From NCBI GenBank assembly GCA_900541495.1, contig UQKC01000062.1:1-13208 (forward strand): a DNA stretch of 13,208 bases. Reading direction: 5' to 3'. Both the position numbers and the translations under genes were made by a program. Origin of the DNA: an uncultured Ruminococcus sp. GTDB lineage: Bacteria; Bacillota; Clostridia; Oscillospirales; Ruminococcaceae. Below, piece after piece: positions 6,847 through 12,344 of the stretch. Under the pieces are notes generated by a model. That model did not search any database and was not told where the DNA came from. It saw only the letters and a list, made by a program, of their open reading frames with translations. Position 1 is the first letter of the stretch. The number at the start of each line of letters is the position of its first letter.

Positions 6847-7092
6847 ATGACCGATTTCAACAAGAAAAATATGAACGAACTTCTCGATGTTGTGAGCCGA
6901 AAGCTCGGCGTTCCGAAAGATAAGCTTCGTGCCGAACTTGAAGCAGGAAAATTCGACTCCGCACTGAAAAATATGAAGCCTGCCGATGAAGCAATGTTCA
7001 ACCGCATCATCAGCAACCCGACCGTTCTCGAACAGTTTATGAGCAGTCCGCAGGCAAAGGCGCTCTACAACAAGCTTACGGGCGGAAAATAA
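6847..7092 (+). CDS. Small protein of unknown function (first gene of cassette)
   Basis: The ATG at 6847 is preceded by GGAGGAA with 6 nt spacing; a TTG at 6826 lies before that site and is rejected. The 81-residue product is predicted soluble and helical. It starts MTDFNKKNMNELLDVVSRKL and continues with GVPKDKLRAELEAGKFDSAL, an alternation of short amphipathic helices. The C-terminal part (ADEAMFNRIISNP, SPQAKALYNKLTGG) has the look of small helical-bundle proteins common in Clostridia, but no named family is recognised. No signal peptide, membrane segment or cysteine is present. It is followed after 43 nt by a second small gene in the same direction, and the two probably share a transcript. 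No promoter is visible; the MITE-like palindrome ends directly upstream. Confidence 0.8.
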   Translation: MTDFNKKNMNELLDVVSRKLGVPKDKLRAELEAGKFDSALKNMKPADEAMFNRIISNPTVLEQFMSSPQAKALYNKLTGGK

Positions 7093-7135
7093 TACTTATT
7101 TTTTCTAAAAGATCAAGACGCGGGAGGTGCTTGCT

Positions 7136-7483
7136 TTGGACGATATGAGCGAAAAGATCCAATCGCTGCTGTCCGATGAGGAAAGTATGCAGCAGATAAA
7201 GGAGCTTGCGGCGATGTTCGGCGGCACTTCCGATACGTCCGAAGCTTCGCCCGAAAGCAAGCCGCCGCAGTCGGACGGCGATATGCCGATAAATCCTGCG
7301 GCGCTGATGAGCCTGATGTCGGGACTTTCCAAAAACGACAAGAACTGCGACCTGCTCATCGCATTGAAACCGCTCCTTTCAGAGGACAAACAGCCGCGCG
7401 TTGACAAAGCCGTCAAGCTTCTGCGGCTTTATAATATTTATTCGGAGCTTAAAGAGAGCGGTGCGCTCGGGAATCTTTTCTAA
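7136..7483 (+). CDS. Small protein of unknown function (second gene of cassette)
   Basis: The preferred start is TTG at 7136, 8 nt after GGAGG (7123-7127); a GTG at 7127 overlaps that site and the ATG at 7145 is 17 nt away. The product has 115 residues starting MDDMSEKIQSLLSDEESMQQ. An acidic N-terminal helix is followed by a Ser/Pro/Glu-rich linker (about residues 35-55) and a helical C-terminal module. That module contains the phrase LLIALKPLLSEDKQPRVDKA followed by VKLLRLYNI and ends GALGNLF. This LLxALKPxLS....RVDKAxKLLRL pattern recalls uncharacterised small proteins of other Clostridia, from memory only. No signal peptide or membrane helix is seen. It lies between two other small genes with gaps of 43 and 9 nt, so co-transcription is likely. 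Confidence 0.8.
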   Translation: MDDMSEKIQSLLSDEESMQQIKELAAMFGGTSDTSEASPESKPPQSDGDMPINPAALMSLMSGLSKNDKNCDLLIALKPLLSEDKQPRVDKAVKLLRLYNIYSELKESGALGNLF

Positions 7484-7492
7484 CGGAGCAAA

Positions 7493-8059
7493 ATGCCTAT
7501 GGAAAACAGCAATAAAAGCATCACAATGGCGGAAAAACGGGTCGGGGAGATGAATAAGTTGACGCAGGGACTTCTTGAACAAAGCAACCGCTATTTTCAG
7601 CAGAGGAATCAGCCGAAGTCTGCGCAGAATCGTCCCTCTGCGCAGGATAAGCAGTTTCAGGACCGCTCGTCTGCACCTCCTCGGCAGAATATGCCGCAGA
7701 ATGTTCCAAATCGGAACATTCCGATGCAGAATTCTATGCCGAACGCTCAGCTTCAGCGGCAAAATGTTCCGTTTCGGAACAATCCTCCTCGGAATATGCA
7801 AATGAACGCCCCGAATCAGCCGCAGAAGCCGCGTTTTGAAGCGGTAGGGAACAGCAGACAAAGGCCTCCTCAGCAGTTCGCTCCGCCGCCAAGCCCCGAG
7901 CCGCCTAAGCCGCCGAGCCGTGAGCCGAACAAGCAAGGTTCGCTCCTGCCGATACCGATAGACTCCGATACCGCTCTCATAGCTGCGCTCGCCGCAGTGC
8001 TTGTGAAAGAAAAAGCCGATACAAAGCTTATATTGGCATTGCTGTATATATTATTTTAA
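7493..8059 (+). CDS. Pro/Gln/Asn-rich protein with hydrophobic C-terminal tail (third gene of cassette)
   Basis: The 188-residue product starts 9 nt after the previous stop. GGAG (7485-7488) is 4 nt from the ATG at 7493, and an in-frame ATG at 7499 with 10 nt spacing is a real alternative. Residues 1-35 are a helical head (MAEKRVGEMNKLTQGLLEQS). Residues of about 36-148 are low complexity, rich in Gln, Asn, Pro and Arg, with repeated NxPxRN phrases, and should be disordered. The last 35 residues form a hydrophobic module with IPIDSDTALIAALAAVLVKE and LILALLYILF at the extreme end, which could insert into a membrane or pack on a partner. No family is recognised. The layout, head plus flexible tether plus sticky tail, suggests a scaffold or coat-like role, but that is inference. 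Confidence 0.75.
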   Translation: MPMENSNKSITMAEKRVGEMNKLTQGLLEQSNRYFQQRNQPKSAQNRPSAQDKQFQDRSSAPPRQNMPQNVPNRNIPMQNSMPNAQLQRQNVPFRNNPPRNMQMNAPNQPQKPRFEAVGNSRQRPPQQFAPPPSPEPPKPPSREPNKQGSLLPIPIDSDTALIAALAAVLVKEKADTKLILALLYILF

Positions 8060-8275
8060 GAAAACGCTGATAAGCCGATAATACATTTTGCCATTTCTAA
8101 GGAAACGCTGATTAATACGTTTTTGCCATTTTTCAAAATGTTTATGTCAAATTGACATTAAAGGCGTAAACTCGTACATTTCTCAAAATGGCAAAACGAA
8201 CGCTTCGCTTTAATCAGCTTTTTCCTAAAAACGGCAAAACAAACGCTTCACTTTGATCAGCTTTTTCCTAATTTT
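8058..8275. repeat. Nested inverted repeats of the AAGGAAACGCTGAT family
   Basis: Two left arms (8058-8096 and 8098-8140) share TAAG-AAACGCTGAT and end in TTTTGCCATTT. Two right arms (8178-8226 and 8231-8270) carry the complement, GGCAAAAC-AACGCTTC followed by GATCAGC or AATCAGC and TTTTTCCTA. The inner pair encloses the perfect palindrome ATGTCAA-A-TTGACAT (8144-8158). The arrangement suggests one element inserted in, or duplicated around, another. A solo arm with its own complement occurs at 2978-3008. The region has no coding potential and separates the small-protein cassette from yaaL-bofA. Confidence 0.65.
8152..8180 (+). promoter_or_regulatory. Candidate promoter for yaaL-bofA inside the repeat
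   Basis: TTGACA (8152-8157), a 17-bp spacer and TACATT (8175-8180) point towards the DUF2508 gene about 110 nt downstream. The -35 is half of the central palindrome of the repeat. The -10 matches consensus at four of six positions, so the call is tentative. Confidence 0.35.
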
Positions 8276-8294
8276 TTAAAGGAACGTGATATAA

Positions 8295-8561
8295 ATGTCG
8301 AAAGCAAAAGAATTTTTCAGCCGAGTTTCTTGTATTCTGACGGGGAAGACGCCCGAACCGAACGACAGCGAGGAGATCCTCGCCGATATCGACGAGATAG
8401 TGAGCGAGCTTTCGCACTGCCGCAGGATATTCAATTTAGTCACGGACAGCGACCTCATCGAGGCGGCTATATACGAGGAGCTTGCGCTTCGCTCGCGGTA
8501 TGCGTATCTGATGAAACGTGCGCGTGCGCAGGGCATAACGGGGAGGACGGTGCTGAAATGA
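8295..8561 (+). CDS. YaaL-like protein (DUF2508 family)
   Basis: The 88-residue protein has its ATG 10 nt after AAAGGAA. Its C-terminal half, FNLVTDSDLIEAAIYEELAL followed by RSRYAYLMKRAR (about residues 46-77), shows the spacing of the DUF2508/YaaL family: a short helical pair in which an acidic residue plus an aromatic 'RY.YL...AR' stretch end the domain. YaaL is a small cytosolic protein of unknown function usually encoded directly before bofA in endospore formers. Here the stop overlaps the bofA start in ATGA, supporting the identification and implying translational coupling. The N-terminal 20 residues (KEFFSRVSCILTG) are amphipathic. In other Firmicutes recR commonly lies upstream; here there is a repeat block and the small-protein cassette instead. 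Confidence 0.72.
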   Translation: MSKAKEFFSRVSCILTGKTPEPNDSEEILADIDEIVSELSHCRRIFNLVTDSDLIEAAIYEELALRSRYAYLMKRARAQGITGRTVLK

Positions 8562-8833
8562 ACACGGAAGAGATAGGGAATATCATTTTTTACATAGCGG
8601 TCATCGTTTCGGCGATAGCGATGACAGTGCATTATCTTAGAAGCGCCAAGCCTGCAAAAACTGCGTTTTTCGGAATGAGTTCGGGAGCGGCGTTCCTCAC
8701 TCTGCTTCATTTTTTCGGTGGCTATGTCGGATTTTCCGTGCCGCTGAACTTTTTCACAGCTGTACTGTCGCTGATACTCGGTATCCCCGGAGTGATTATT
8801 GTGGCTTTAATGAGCCACTTCGGGGCGGTTTGA
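8558..8833 (+). CDS. bofA: BofA-like pro-sigma-K processing inhibitor
   Basis: This 91-residue membrane protein starts at an ATG overlapping the preceding stop (ATGA), with GGAGG 11 nt upstream. Three hydrophobic segments are visible, roughly residues 6-27, 36-57 and 63-85. The last carries the family signature: P62-L-N64 then LSLILGIPGVIIV (70-82), with G75-I-P-G78 central to BofA proteins. In Bacillus, BofA sits in the outer forespore membrane with SpoIVFA and holds the protease SpoIVFB inactive until a forespore signal arrives. The length is close to the Bacillus protein (about 87 residues). The pairing with a YaaL-like gene strengthens the call. Whether this organism has a SpoIVFB/sigma-K checkpoint cannot be seen here. 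Confidence 0.82.
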   Translation: MNTEEIGNIIFYIAVIVSAIAMTVHYLRSAKPAKTAFFGMSSGAAFLTLLHFFGGYVGFSVPLNFFTAVLSLILGIPGVIIVALMSHFGAV

Positions 8834-8837
8834 GTTA

Positions 8838-8864
8838 AATTCGGAATTAGGAATGCGGAATTTT
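8838..8864. repeat. Heptamer-type repeat after bofA
   Basis: A run of imperfect units (ATTCGGA, ATTAGGA, ATGCGGA) starts 4 nt after the bofA stop and matches the reverse complement of the run at 16-51. It is non-coding. Confidence 0.5.
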
Positions 8865-8883
8865 GCAAAGTTTATATACAGAA

Positions 8884-8947
8884 AAACTATCCTTGCAGGT
8901 CATATATGCGAACGAAGTGAGTATATATGACCTGCAACGCTGTATGA
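8884..8947 (+). repeat. Third, truncated copy of the variable-stem hairpin (copy B)
   Basis: The block AAAACTATCCTTG leads into a perfect 15-bp stem (8893-8907 with 8923-8937), extended by a G-T and a C-G pair, closed by the loop GAACGAAGTGA (8910-8920), and followed by CAACGCTGTATGA. Loop and flanks match the right part of the 211-bp elements, but the stem sequence is entirely different. The left part, with the GGCGCAATTCACA inverted repeat, is absent. Confidence 0.7.
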
Positions 8948-9061
8948 ATTCGGCTGAACATTATCTTTGGCAGACCAATACAACACCTCCGCTCATTTCA
9001 CACTGACAACCTTTGAGCGTTGGTACAACTGTGAAATATAAATGTAAAATCGCAAATTTCG
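8948..9061. other. Gene-free stretch with a nested hairpin
   Basis: An 8-bp inverted repeat, ATTTCACA (8995-9002) with TGTGAAAT (9030-9037), encloses CAAC/GTTG (9007-9010 with 9019-9022). No frame with a start codon and ribosome site is seen on either strand. It may be part of a longer repeat whose other copies lie outside the window. Confidence 0.4.
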
Positions 9062-9086
9062 GTAGGGGCGGATTCTATATCCGCCC
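9062..9086. repeat. 25-nt GC-rich palindromic repeat, copy 1
   Basis: GTAGGGGCGGAT followed by TCTATATCCGCCC forms an 8-bp hairpin (GGGCGGAT 9066-9073 with 9079-9086). The identical 25 nt occur in the opposite orientation at 12850-12874. It is a short dispersed genomic repeat. Confidence 0.75.
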
Positions 9087-9200
9087 GTCAGCAATCCACA
9101 AAATTATGGTGATTTTTAATGTATGTTTTCTATTCTGCAACGGTTAATATTTTTATAGATGTTCTTGTTTTCAGCCGTGATTTGTCAGTTGTTCCGTTGT
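9087..9200. other. Gene-free AT-rich stretch
   Basis: No gene, promoter pair or clear repeat is seen here. The sequence is AT-rich and leads into the hairpin cluster starting at 9201. Confidence 0.4.
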
Positions 9201-9237
9201 GTGAAAACTTCGCTCACATACGTTCGCTTGTTTTCAC
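9201..9237 (-). repeat. Divergent hairpin related to the variable-stem family
   Basis: GTGAAAAC (9201-9208) pairs with GTTTTCAC (9230-9237). Read on the minus strand, the loop contains AAGCGAACG and GTGAGCGAA, recalling GAACGAAGTGAG of the other copies but longer. It lies beside copy C in the same orientation. Confidence 0.4.
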
Positions 9238-9256
9238 GTTCATATCCCATAGCTGT

Positions 9257-9467
9257 TCATATTGAGTTGGAGCGTAAATACACTCACTTCGTTCGTGTAT
9301 TTACGCTCCAAGGACAGTTTGTTTTAGGAAAACGGAAAGGCGCAATTCACATTTTATGGCTTTACAAAATTTATTTCTCATATTTCGTTTATCCTTTTTG
9401 GTGTGAATTGCGCCTTTTGATTTGTTAGTGATTACGCTATTGAGGCAAAGCGTTATTTGTTAGTTTA
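9257..9467 (-). repeat. 211-bp composite repeat element, copy C
   Basis: This is homologous to 3012-3222 in reverse orientation, with the same length, the same bounding TAAACTAACA and TATGA, and the same 76-bp GGCGCAATTCACA inverted-repeat unit (9339-9414, same offset). The hairpin has a perfect 17-bp stem (9267-9283 with 9295-9311) whose sequence is unrelated to copy A, while the loop (9284-9294) is again GAACGAAGTGA on the minus strand. The interior of the inverted-repeat unit has diverged, so the copies are not recent duplicates. Confidence 0.75.
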
Positions 9468-9475
9468 GGAAGTTT

Positions 9476-9535
9476 CGCTCTCTGCGGAGAGCGATGAGGG
9501 ACGCTGTCCCCTCAACCCCTGCCACCCTTTAAAAA
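9476..9535. repeat. Tandem hairpin cluster
   Basis: CGCTCTC-TGCG-GAGAGCG (9476-9493) is followed at once by TGAGGGAC/GTCCCCTCA (9495-9514, one bulge). The GC-rich tail CCCCTGCCACCCTTT then resembles intergenic repeat modules I associate with related gut Clostridia, from memory only. The cluster abuts copy C of the 211-bp element. It may terminate transcription from the ABC operon on the minus strand, but no T-tract is clear. Confidence 0.45.
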
Positions 9536-9596
9536 GCGTGGACGTAAACTTTAGTTGGCTTCGCAGCGCCAGACAAATGTAAGCTATGCAAATAAT

Positions 9597-9621
9597 TACG
9601 TATTACGAATTACGAATTGAA
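9597..9621. repeat. Heptamer repeat that supplies a stop codon
   Basis: ATTACGTATTACGAATTACGAATT is a tandem of 7-nt units (ATTACGA). On the minus strand it encodes the last residues and the TAA of the small membrane protein at 9603-9929, so the repeat has become part of the gene end. Confidence 0.6.
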
Positions 9622-9929
9622 TCCCCGTTATCTTTTTCATCAAAATAAATTGCCGATGTACTGTATTCGTCTTTGCCTATTTTGTCGCGCATCTCTTCAA
9701 GCTGTTTATCCGAAACGGTTATGTTTTTCTCCATTCGACGGTTCATATTCGCTATGCTGAATACTATCAGCACTGCGCCCGTTGCTATGAGCATATCGCC
9801 CGTATCAAGTCCGAACCTTGCTTTATTCAGCCACATTACTGCCAGCATCACTATCATCAGTGCCATTAACGCTGTGAGCATCGGGTTTCGTCTTTTTTTC
9901 GGTTTATATCGTTCCTGCCTGAGTTTCAA
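9603..9929 (-). CDS. Small membrane protein, last gene of the ABC operon
   Basis: The 108-residue product starts at TTG (9929) with AAGGA 9 nt upstream, 13 nt after the permease stop; a nearby ATG at 9936 is out of frame. The N-terminus is strongly basic (KLRQERYKPKKRRNP), followed by two hydrophobic segments (about residues 17-34 and 44-60) and an acidic, soluble C-terminal part (residues 65-108). The positive-inside rule puts both ends in the cytoplasm. No family is recognised. Its position makes it a possible accessory subunit of the exporter. The final residues, RNS, and the stop are encoded by a heptamer repeat, so the original C-terminus may have been altered by repeat expansion. Confidence 0.75.
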   Translation of the reverse strand: MKLRQERYKPKKRRNPMLTALMALMIVMLAVMWLNKARFGLDTGDMLIATGAVLIVFSIANMNRRMEKNITVSDKQLEEMRDKIGKDEYSTSAIYFDEKDNGDSIRNS

Positions 9930-9942
9930 TGCGCATCGTCCT

Positions 9943-11319
9943 TTATTTCTTCAAAAGCTTTTTGTTGGTCTTGTTTTCGGAAGAGAACGACATTGTGAAA
10001 AGCTTATCGCTCGTGAACATTCTTACCGCAAGGAACATACAAACGGCAAAGAACACGATCTGGTATGCCAGTCCTCCCCAATACATTATCATATCACCCG
10101 ACATAAGATTTGTCAAGGCTATATAGCTGTGCGTGAACGGGATAAGGAACATTATTACCTTTGCGGCAACAGGCATTTCGCCGAAGTCCATAAACATCGT
10201 TACGAAGAACGGTATCATTACCGCGATCATTATCGGCATTACAAGCGTCTGAACAGACTTTACGTCCGTTGCCGTTGCGCCGAGGATAAGCGATATTGAA
10301 AGACCTATTGCAAGCGTGAGGAACAGCTGCAAGCCGAAGAGGAGGATATCCACGCCGCTGAGCGAGAAGCCAAGCTGTGAGATAGCGTCAGCCGTTGAAA
10401 GCACGTCTGTTAAAGCTCCTGCATCGGGAACACTCGTCATTCCTGCAAGGTCGGATATGTTTGCCTCGCCGTTTGTTGCACCGCTCATTGCGCCGCCCAT
10501 AATGCTTACCATATAGACGCCGAAGCCGACTATCATAAATACTGCGTTGAGAAGTGCGGAGATTATTGCCGCTACCATTTTTGCCGTTAAAACTGTCATT
10601 CTTGAAACAGGTGTCGAAAGGAGAGTTTCAAGCGTTTTGTCGATCTTTTCTGTCGAAATAGCTGTCATTATCATCTGTGAAGCGAGAAGAAGCAGGAAGA
10701 AAATTGCGAACGGAGCTATCATCGATTCCATCATAACGATAGAGGAAACAGCCGCCGCGGAAATTTCAACGCTCTTGCCGTTTGCCGCCGAGAACTCGAC
10801 TGTATTGGCAGGGGAGGTGATGAGCGCAATATCTTCTGCAGTAAGTCCATAGATGCTCTCCATTGCCTCGTCAGCGGAGTGATCAACGATAGTGCTTACC
10901 GCGTCGCTCGACGAGATAGAGGACATTGCCGCGCTGAATCCGAGCGAAACCTTGCTCGCGAAGATAAGCTGACCCGGTTTCTTTTCATTCACAATAGTAT
11001 CGCCGTAACCCTCGGGGATAATTACGACATATTTAAGGTCAAGTCTTTCAAGTTCGTCATAATAATTGTCACTCTGAATGTCAACAATGTTAAGCTCTGT
11101 CGTTTTGTCAGCTTTGATGCGTTCAATAACGTTTTTCGTAAAGTCGGAGTCGTCCTTGATGCAGATGTTGAGCGTTGAAGTGTCGAAACCCTCTTCCATG
11201 GAATGACCCATTATCTGACCCATAAAAACGAAAAGCACAAGCACAAAGACCATACTAATGACAGCCTGCTTCGTGATAAGCTCACCAAGCTCTTTTTTAA
11301 GAAGATTACCGAACTTCAT
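9943..11319 (-). CDS. ABC-2 type exporter permease
   Basis: From the ATG at 11319 (GGTGG about 7 nt upstream) the protein has 458 residues. A TTG at 11352 would extend it by 11 residues but lies before the ribosome site. The layout is that of NatB-like ABC-2 permeases: one N-terminal membrane segment (KQAVISMVFVLVLFVFMG), a large outside domain of about 130-150 residues, then five or six membrane segments. The conserved cytoplasmic phrase TEKIDKTLETLLSTPVSR precedes the third segment. It exports an unknown substrate using the ATPase encoded upstream; the two genes overlap by 14 nt, so they are translated together. Homologues handle sodium, drugs or lantibiotic-like peptides, and nothing here decides which. 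Confidence 0.87.
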   Translation of the reverse strand: MKFGNLLKKELGELITKQAVISMVFVLVLFVFMGQIMGHSMEEGFDTSTLNICIKDDSDFTKNVIERIKADKTTELNIVDIQSDNYYDELERLDLKYVVIIPEGYGDTIVNEKKPGQLIFASKVSLGFSAAMSSISSSDAVSTIVDHSADEAMESIYGLTAEDIALITSPANTVEFSAANGKSVEISAAAVSSIVMMESMIAPFAIFFLLLLASQMIMTAISTEKIDKTLETLLSTPVSRMTVLTAKMVAAIISALLNAVFMIVGFGVYMVSIMGGAMSGATNGEANISDLAGMTSVPDAGALTDVLSTADAISQLGFSLSGVDILLFGLQLFLTLAIGLSISLILGATATDVKSVQTLVMPIMIAVMIPFFVTMFMDFGEMPVAAKVIMFLIPFTHSYIALTNLMSGDMIMYWGGLAYQIVFFAVCMFLAVRMFTSDKLFTMSFSSENKTNKKLLKK

Positions 11320-12052
11320 GTTCAAGCACCACCCTTTCAAAAACTTCTTCAAGGTTCACGGCGTTATAACGCTCCTTAAGCTCGGGAACTGTGCCCGTTA
11401 TCATAAGCTTGCCGTTCGTCATAATTCCCACACGGTCGGAGAGGTACTCGATCTCGAGCATATTATGTGAAGAAAGCAGGAACGCCATATTCTTTTCCTT
11501 TGCAAGCTTTTTGATAGTGTTTCGTATCTCGAGCGCATTGATAACGTCAAGTCCCGAAGTAGCTTCGTCCATTATCGCAAGCTTAGGCTCGGTCATAACG
11601 GCTCTCGAAAGCAGAAGCTTTCTTATCATACCTCTTGAATAGCCGCCGATCTTGTCGTCAAGTCGCTCACCCAAGCCGCAAATCTGCTCAGCAGTGCGAA
11701 CATAGCGCTCGATAGTCATTTTATCGGCGGTGAAAAGTCCTGCCATAAAATAAAGATACTTTCGACCTGTCATAGTCTTGTAAGCGCCTGCTTCGTCGGG
11801 GAGATATGTAATGTTCTCGCGAACCTTGTCAGGCTCTTTGACGATGCTGTGACCTGCAACGAGCGCATCGCCCGAAGTCGCCTCGATAAGTGTTGATATC
11901 ATTCGTATAGTAGTGGTCTTTCCTGCACCGTTAGGGCCGATAAGAGCAAAAATCTCGCCCTCTTCAACATCGAACGAAACTTTGTCAGCCGAAAAAACGT
12001 CCCTTTTGGGATATTTCTTGGAAAGCTCACGGACTTCCAGAACCTTTGCCAT
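11306..12052 (-). CDS. ABC transporter ATP-binding protein (NatA-like)
   Basis: The ATG at 12052 has GGAGGAAA with 7 nt spacing; a TTG at 12070 overlaps the site's upstream side and is rejected. The 248-residue protein has Walker A GPNGAGKTT (39-47), Walker B KLAIMDE (157-163) with D-loop SGLD (166-169) and the H-loop His196 in LLSSHN. The ABC signature is YSRGM (138-142) rather than LSGGQ, a form seen in exporters of the NatA/DrrA group. The Q-loop reads YLPDEAG, with Asp/Glu instead of Gln, also common in that group. It energises the permease encoded downstream, whose start overlaps its end. It is first in a three-gene operon behind a strong promoter with two dyads (12085-12125). Confidence 0.92.
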   Translation of the reverse strand: MAKVLEVRELSKKYPKRDVFSADKVSFDVEEGEIFALIGPNGAGKTTTIRMISTLIEATSGDALVAGHSIVKEPDKVRENITYLPDEAGAYKTMTGRKYLYFMAGLFTADKMTIERYVRTAEQICGLGERLDDKIGGYSRGMIRKLLLSRAVMTEPKLAIMDEATSGLDVINALEIRNTIKKLAKEKNMAFLLSSHNMLEIEYLSDRVGIMTNGKLMITGTVPELKERYNAVNLEEVFERVVLEHEVR

Positions 12053-12084
12053 AATGTTTCCTCCTGTCAAGTGTATTATCTGAT

Positions 12085-12100
12085 TAGTACAATAATACTA
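12085..12100. promoter_or_regulatory. Dyad over the transcription start
   Basis: TAGTA-CAATAA-TACTA is a perfect 5+5 bp inverted repeat overlapping the -10 and the expected start point. Its form recalls operators of GntR/YtrA-type repressors that often control such exporters. That link is inference. Confidence 0.45.
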
Positions 12101-12125
12101 TATCACCGTTAAAACGGTTTGTCAA
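12097..12125 (-). promoter_or_regulatory. Promoter of the ABC exporter operon
   Basis: On the minus strand TTGACA (12120-12125), a 17-bp spacer and TATAGT (12097-12102) give a near-consensus promoter with a start near 12090, about 38 nt before the ATPase gene. Confidence 0.75.
12105..12118. promoter_or_regulatory. Dyad in the promoter spacer
   Basis: ACCGTT-AA-AACGGT is a perfect 6+6 bp inverted repeat filling the space between the -35 and -10 of the ABC promoter. It is a good candidate repressor site, but the regulator is not in the window. Confidence 0.5.
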
Positions 12126-12180
12126 GGGTTTTTGGGAATTTTTTTAAGAAAGTGTGATTGAAGAGGGAAATACCTTTTTA

Positions 12181-12209
12181 TTGACAGCTACAGAAAAAAT
12201 GTATATAAT
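12181..12209 (+). promoter_or_regulatory. Consensus promoter leading into a terminator
   Basis: TTGACA (12181-12186), 17 bp and TATAAT (12204-12209) match the sigma-A consensus perfectly. The start point should be near 12216. The terminator hairpin begins only about 7 nt later. Confidence 0.75.
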
Positions 12210-12215
12210 GATGAT

Positions 12216-12260
12216 GCTGTTTCAACCCGAGTAATGTACGCATTGCTCGGGTTGTTTTTT
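12216..12260 (+). ncRNA. Candidate ~45-nt terminator RNA or attenuated leader
   Basis: The transcript from the promoter at 12181-12209 would consist almost only of the 12223-12254 hairpin and its U-tail. It could be a very short stable RNA, an attenuator whose read-through feeds the MGMT-like gene, or the remnant of a lost gene. The end points are inferred. Confidence 0.3.
12223..12260 (+). terminator. Strong intrinsic terminator
   Basis: CAACCCGAG (12223-12231) pairs perfectly with CTCGGGTTG (12246-12254). The stem continues through a T-G pair and AATG/CATT to a TACG loop, about 14 pairs in all, followed directly by TTTTTT. Confidence 0.88.
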
Positions 12261-12290
12261 ATAAAAAATTTATTTTTTAAAACAGTCTCA

Positions 12291-12319
12291 TTGCATCGCC
12301 ATAAAAACAGTGTTATAAT
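12291..12319 (+). promoter_or_regulatory. Promoter of the MGMT-like gene
   Basis: TTGCAT (12291-12296), a 17-bp spacer and TATAAT (12314-12319), preceded by a TG one base before the -10, form a good extended -10 promoter. Transcription should start near 12325, about 20 nt before the gene. Confidence 0.65.
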
Positions 12320-12344
12320 TAGAAAAACACATTGGAGGTTAAAA

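Noticed and set aside
7700..7785. Two small inverted repeats (AATGTTCC/GGAACATT and TGTTCC/GGAACA)
   Set aside because: They lie inside the Asn/Pro/Arg-rich part of the third cassette gene and follow from repeated NVP/RN codons, so a separate regulatory role is not supported.
8961..9074. A minus-strand open stretch ending KGCQCEMSGGVVLVCQR, resembling a small Cys-rich peptide
   Set aside because: The frame has no usable start codon upstream of the Cys-rich part and no ribosome site, and it overlaps a hairpin; likely a chance reading or a relic.
9159..9428. An 89-codon open frame on the plus strand
   Set aside because: It runs through the hairpins and the inverted copy of the 211-bp element, has no ribosome site, and its sequence is dictated by palindromic repeats.
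9062..9535. Possible CRISPR array because of several repeats in a short region
   Set aside because: The repeats are palindromic, of different kinds and irregularly spaced, with no direct repeat-spacer periodicity and no cas genes.
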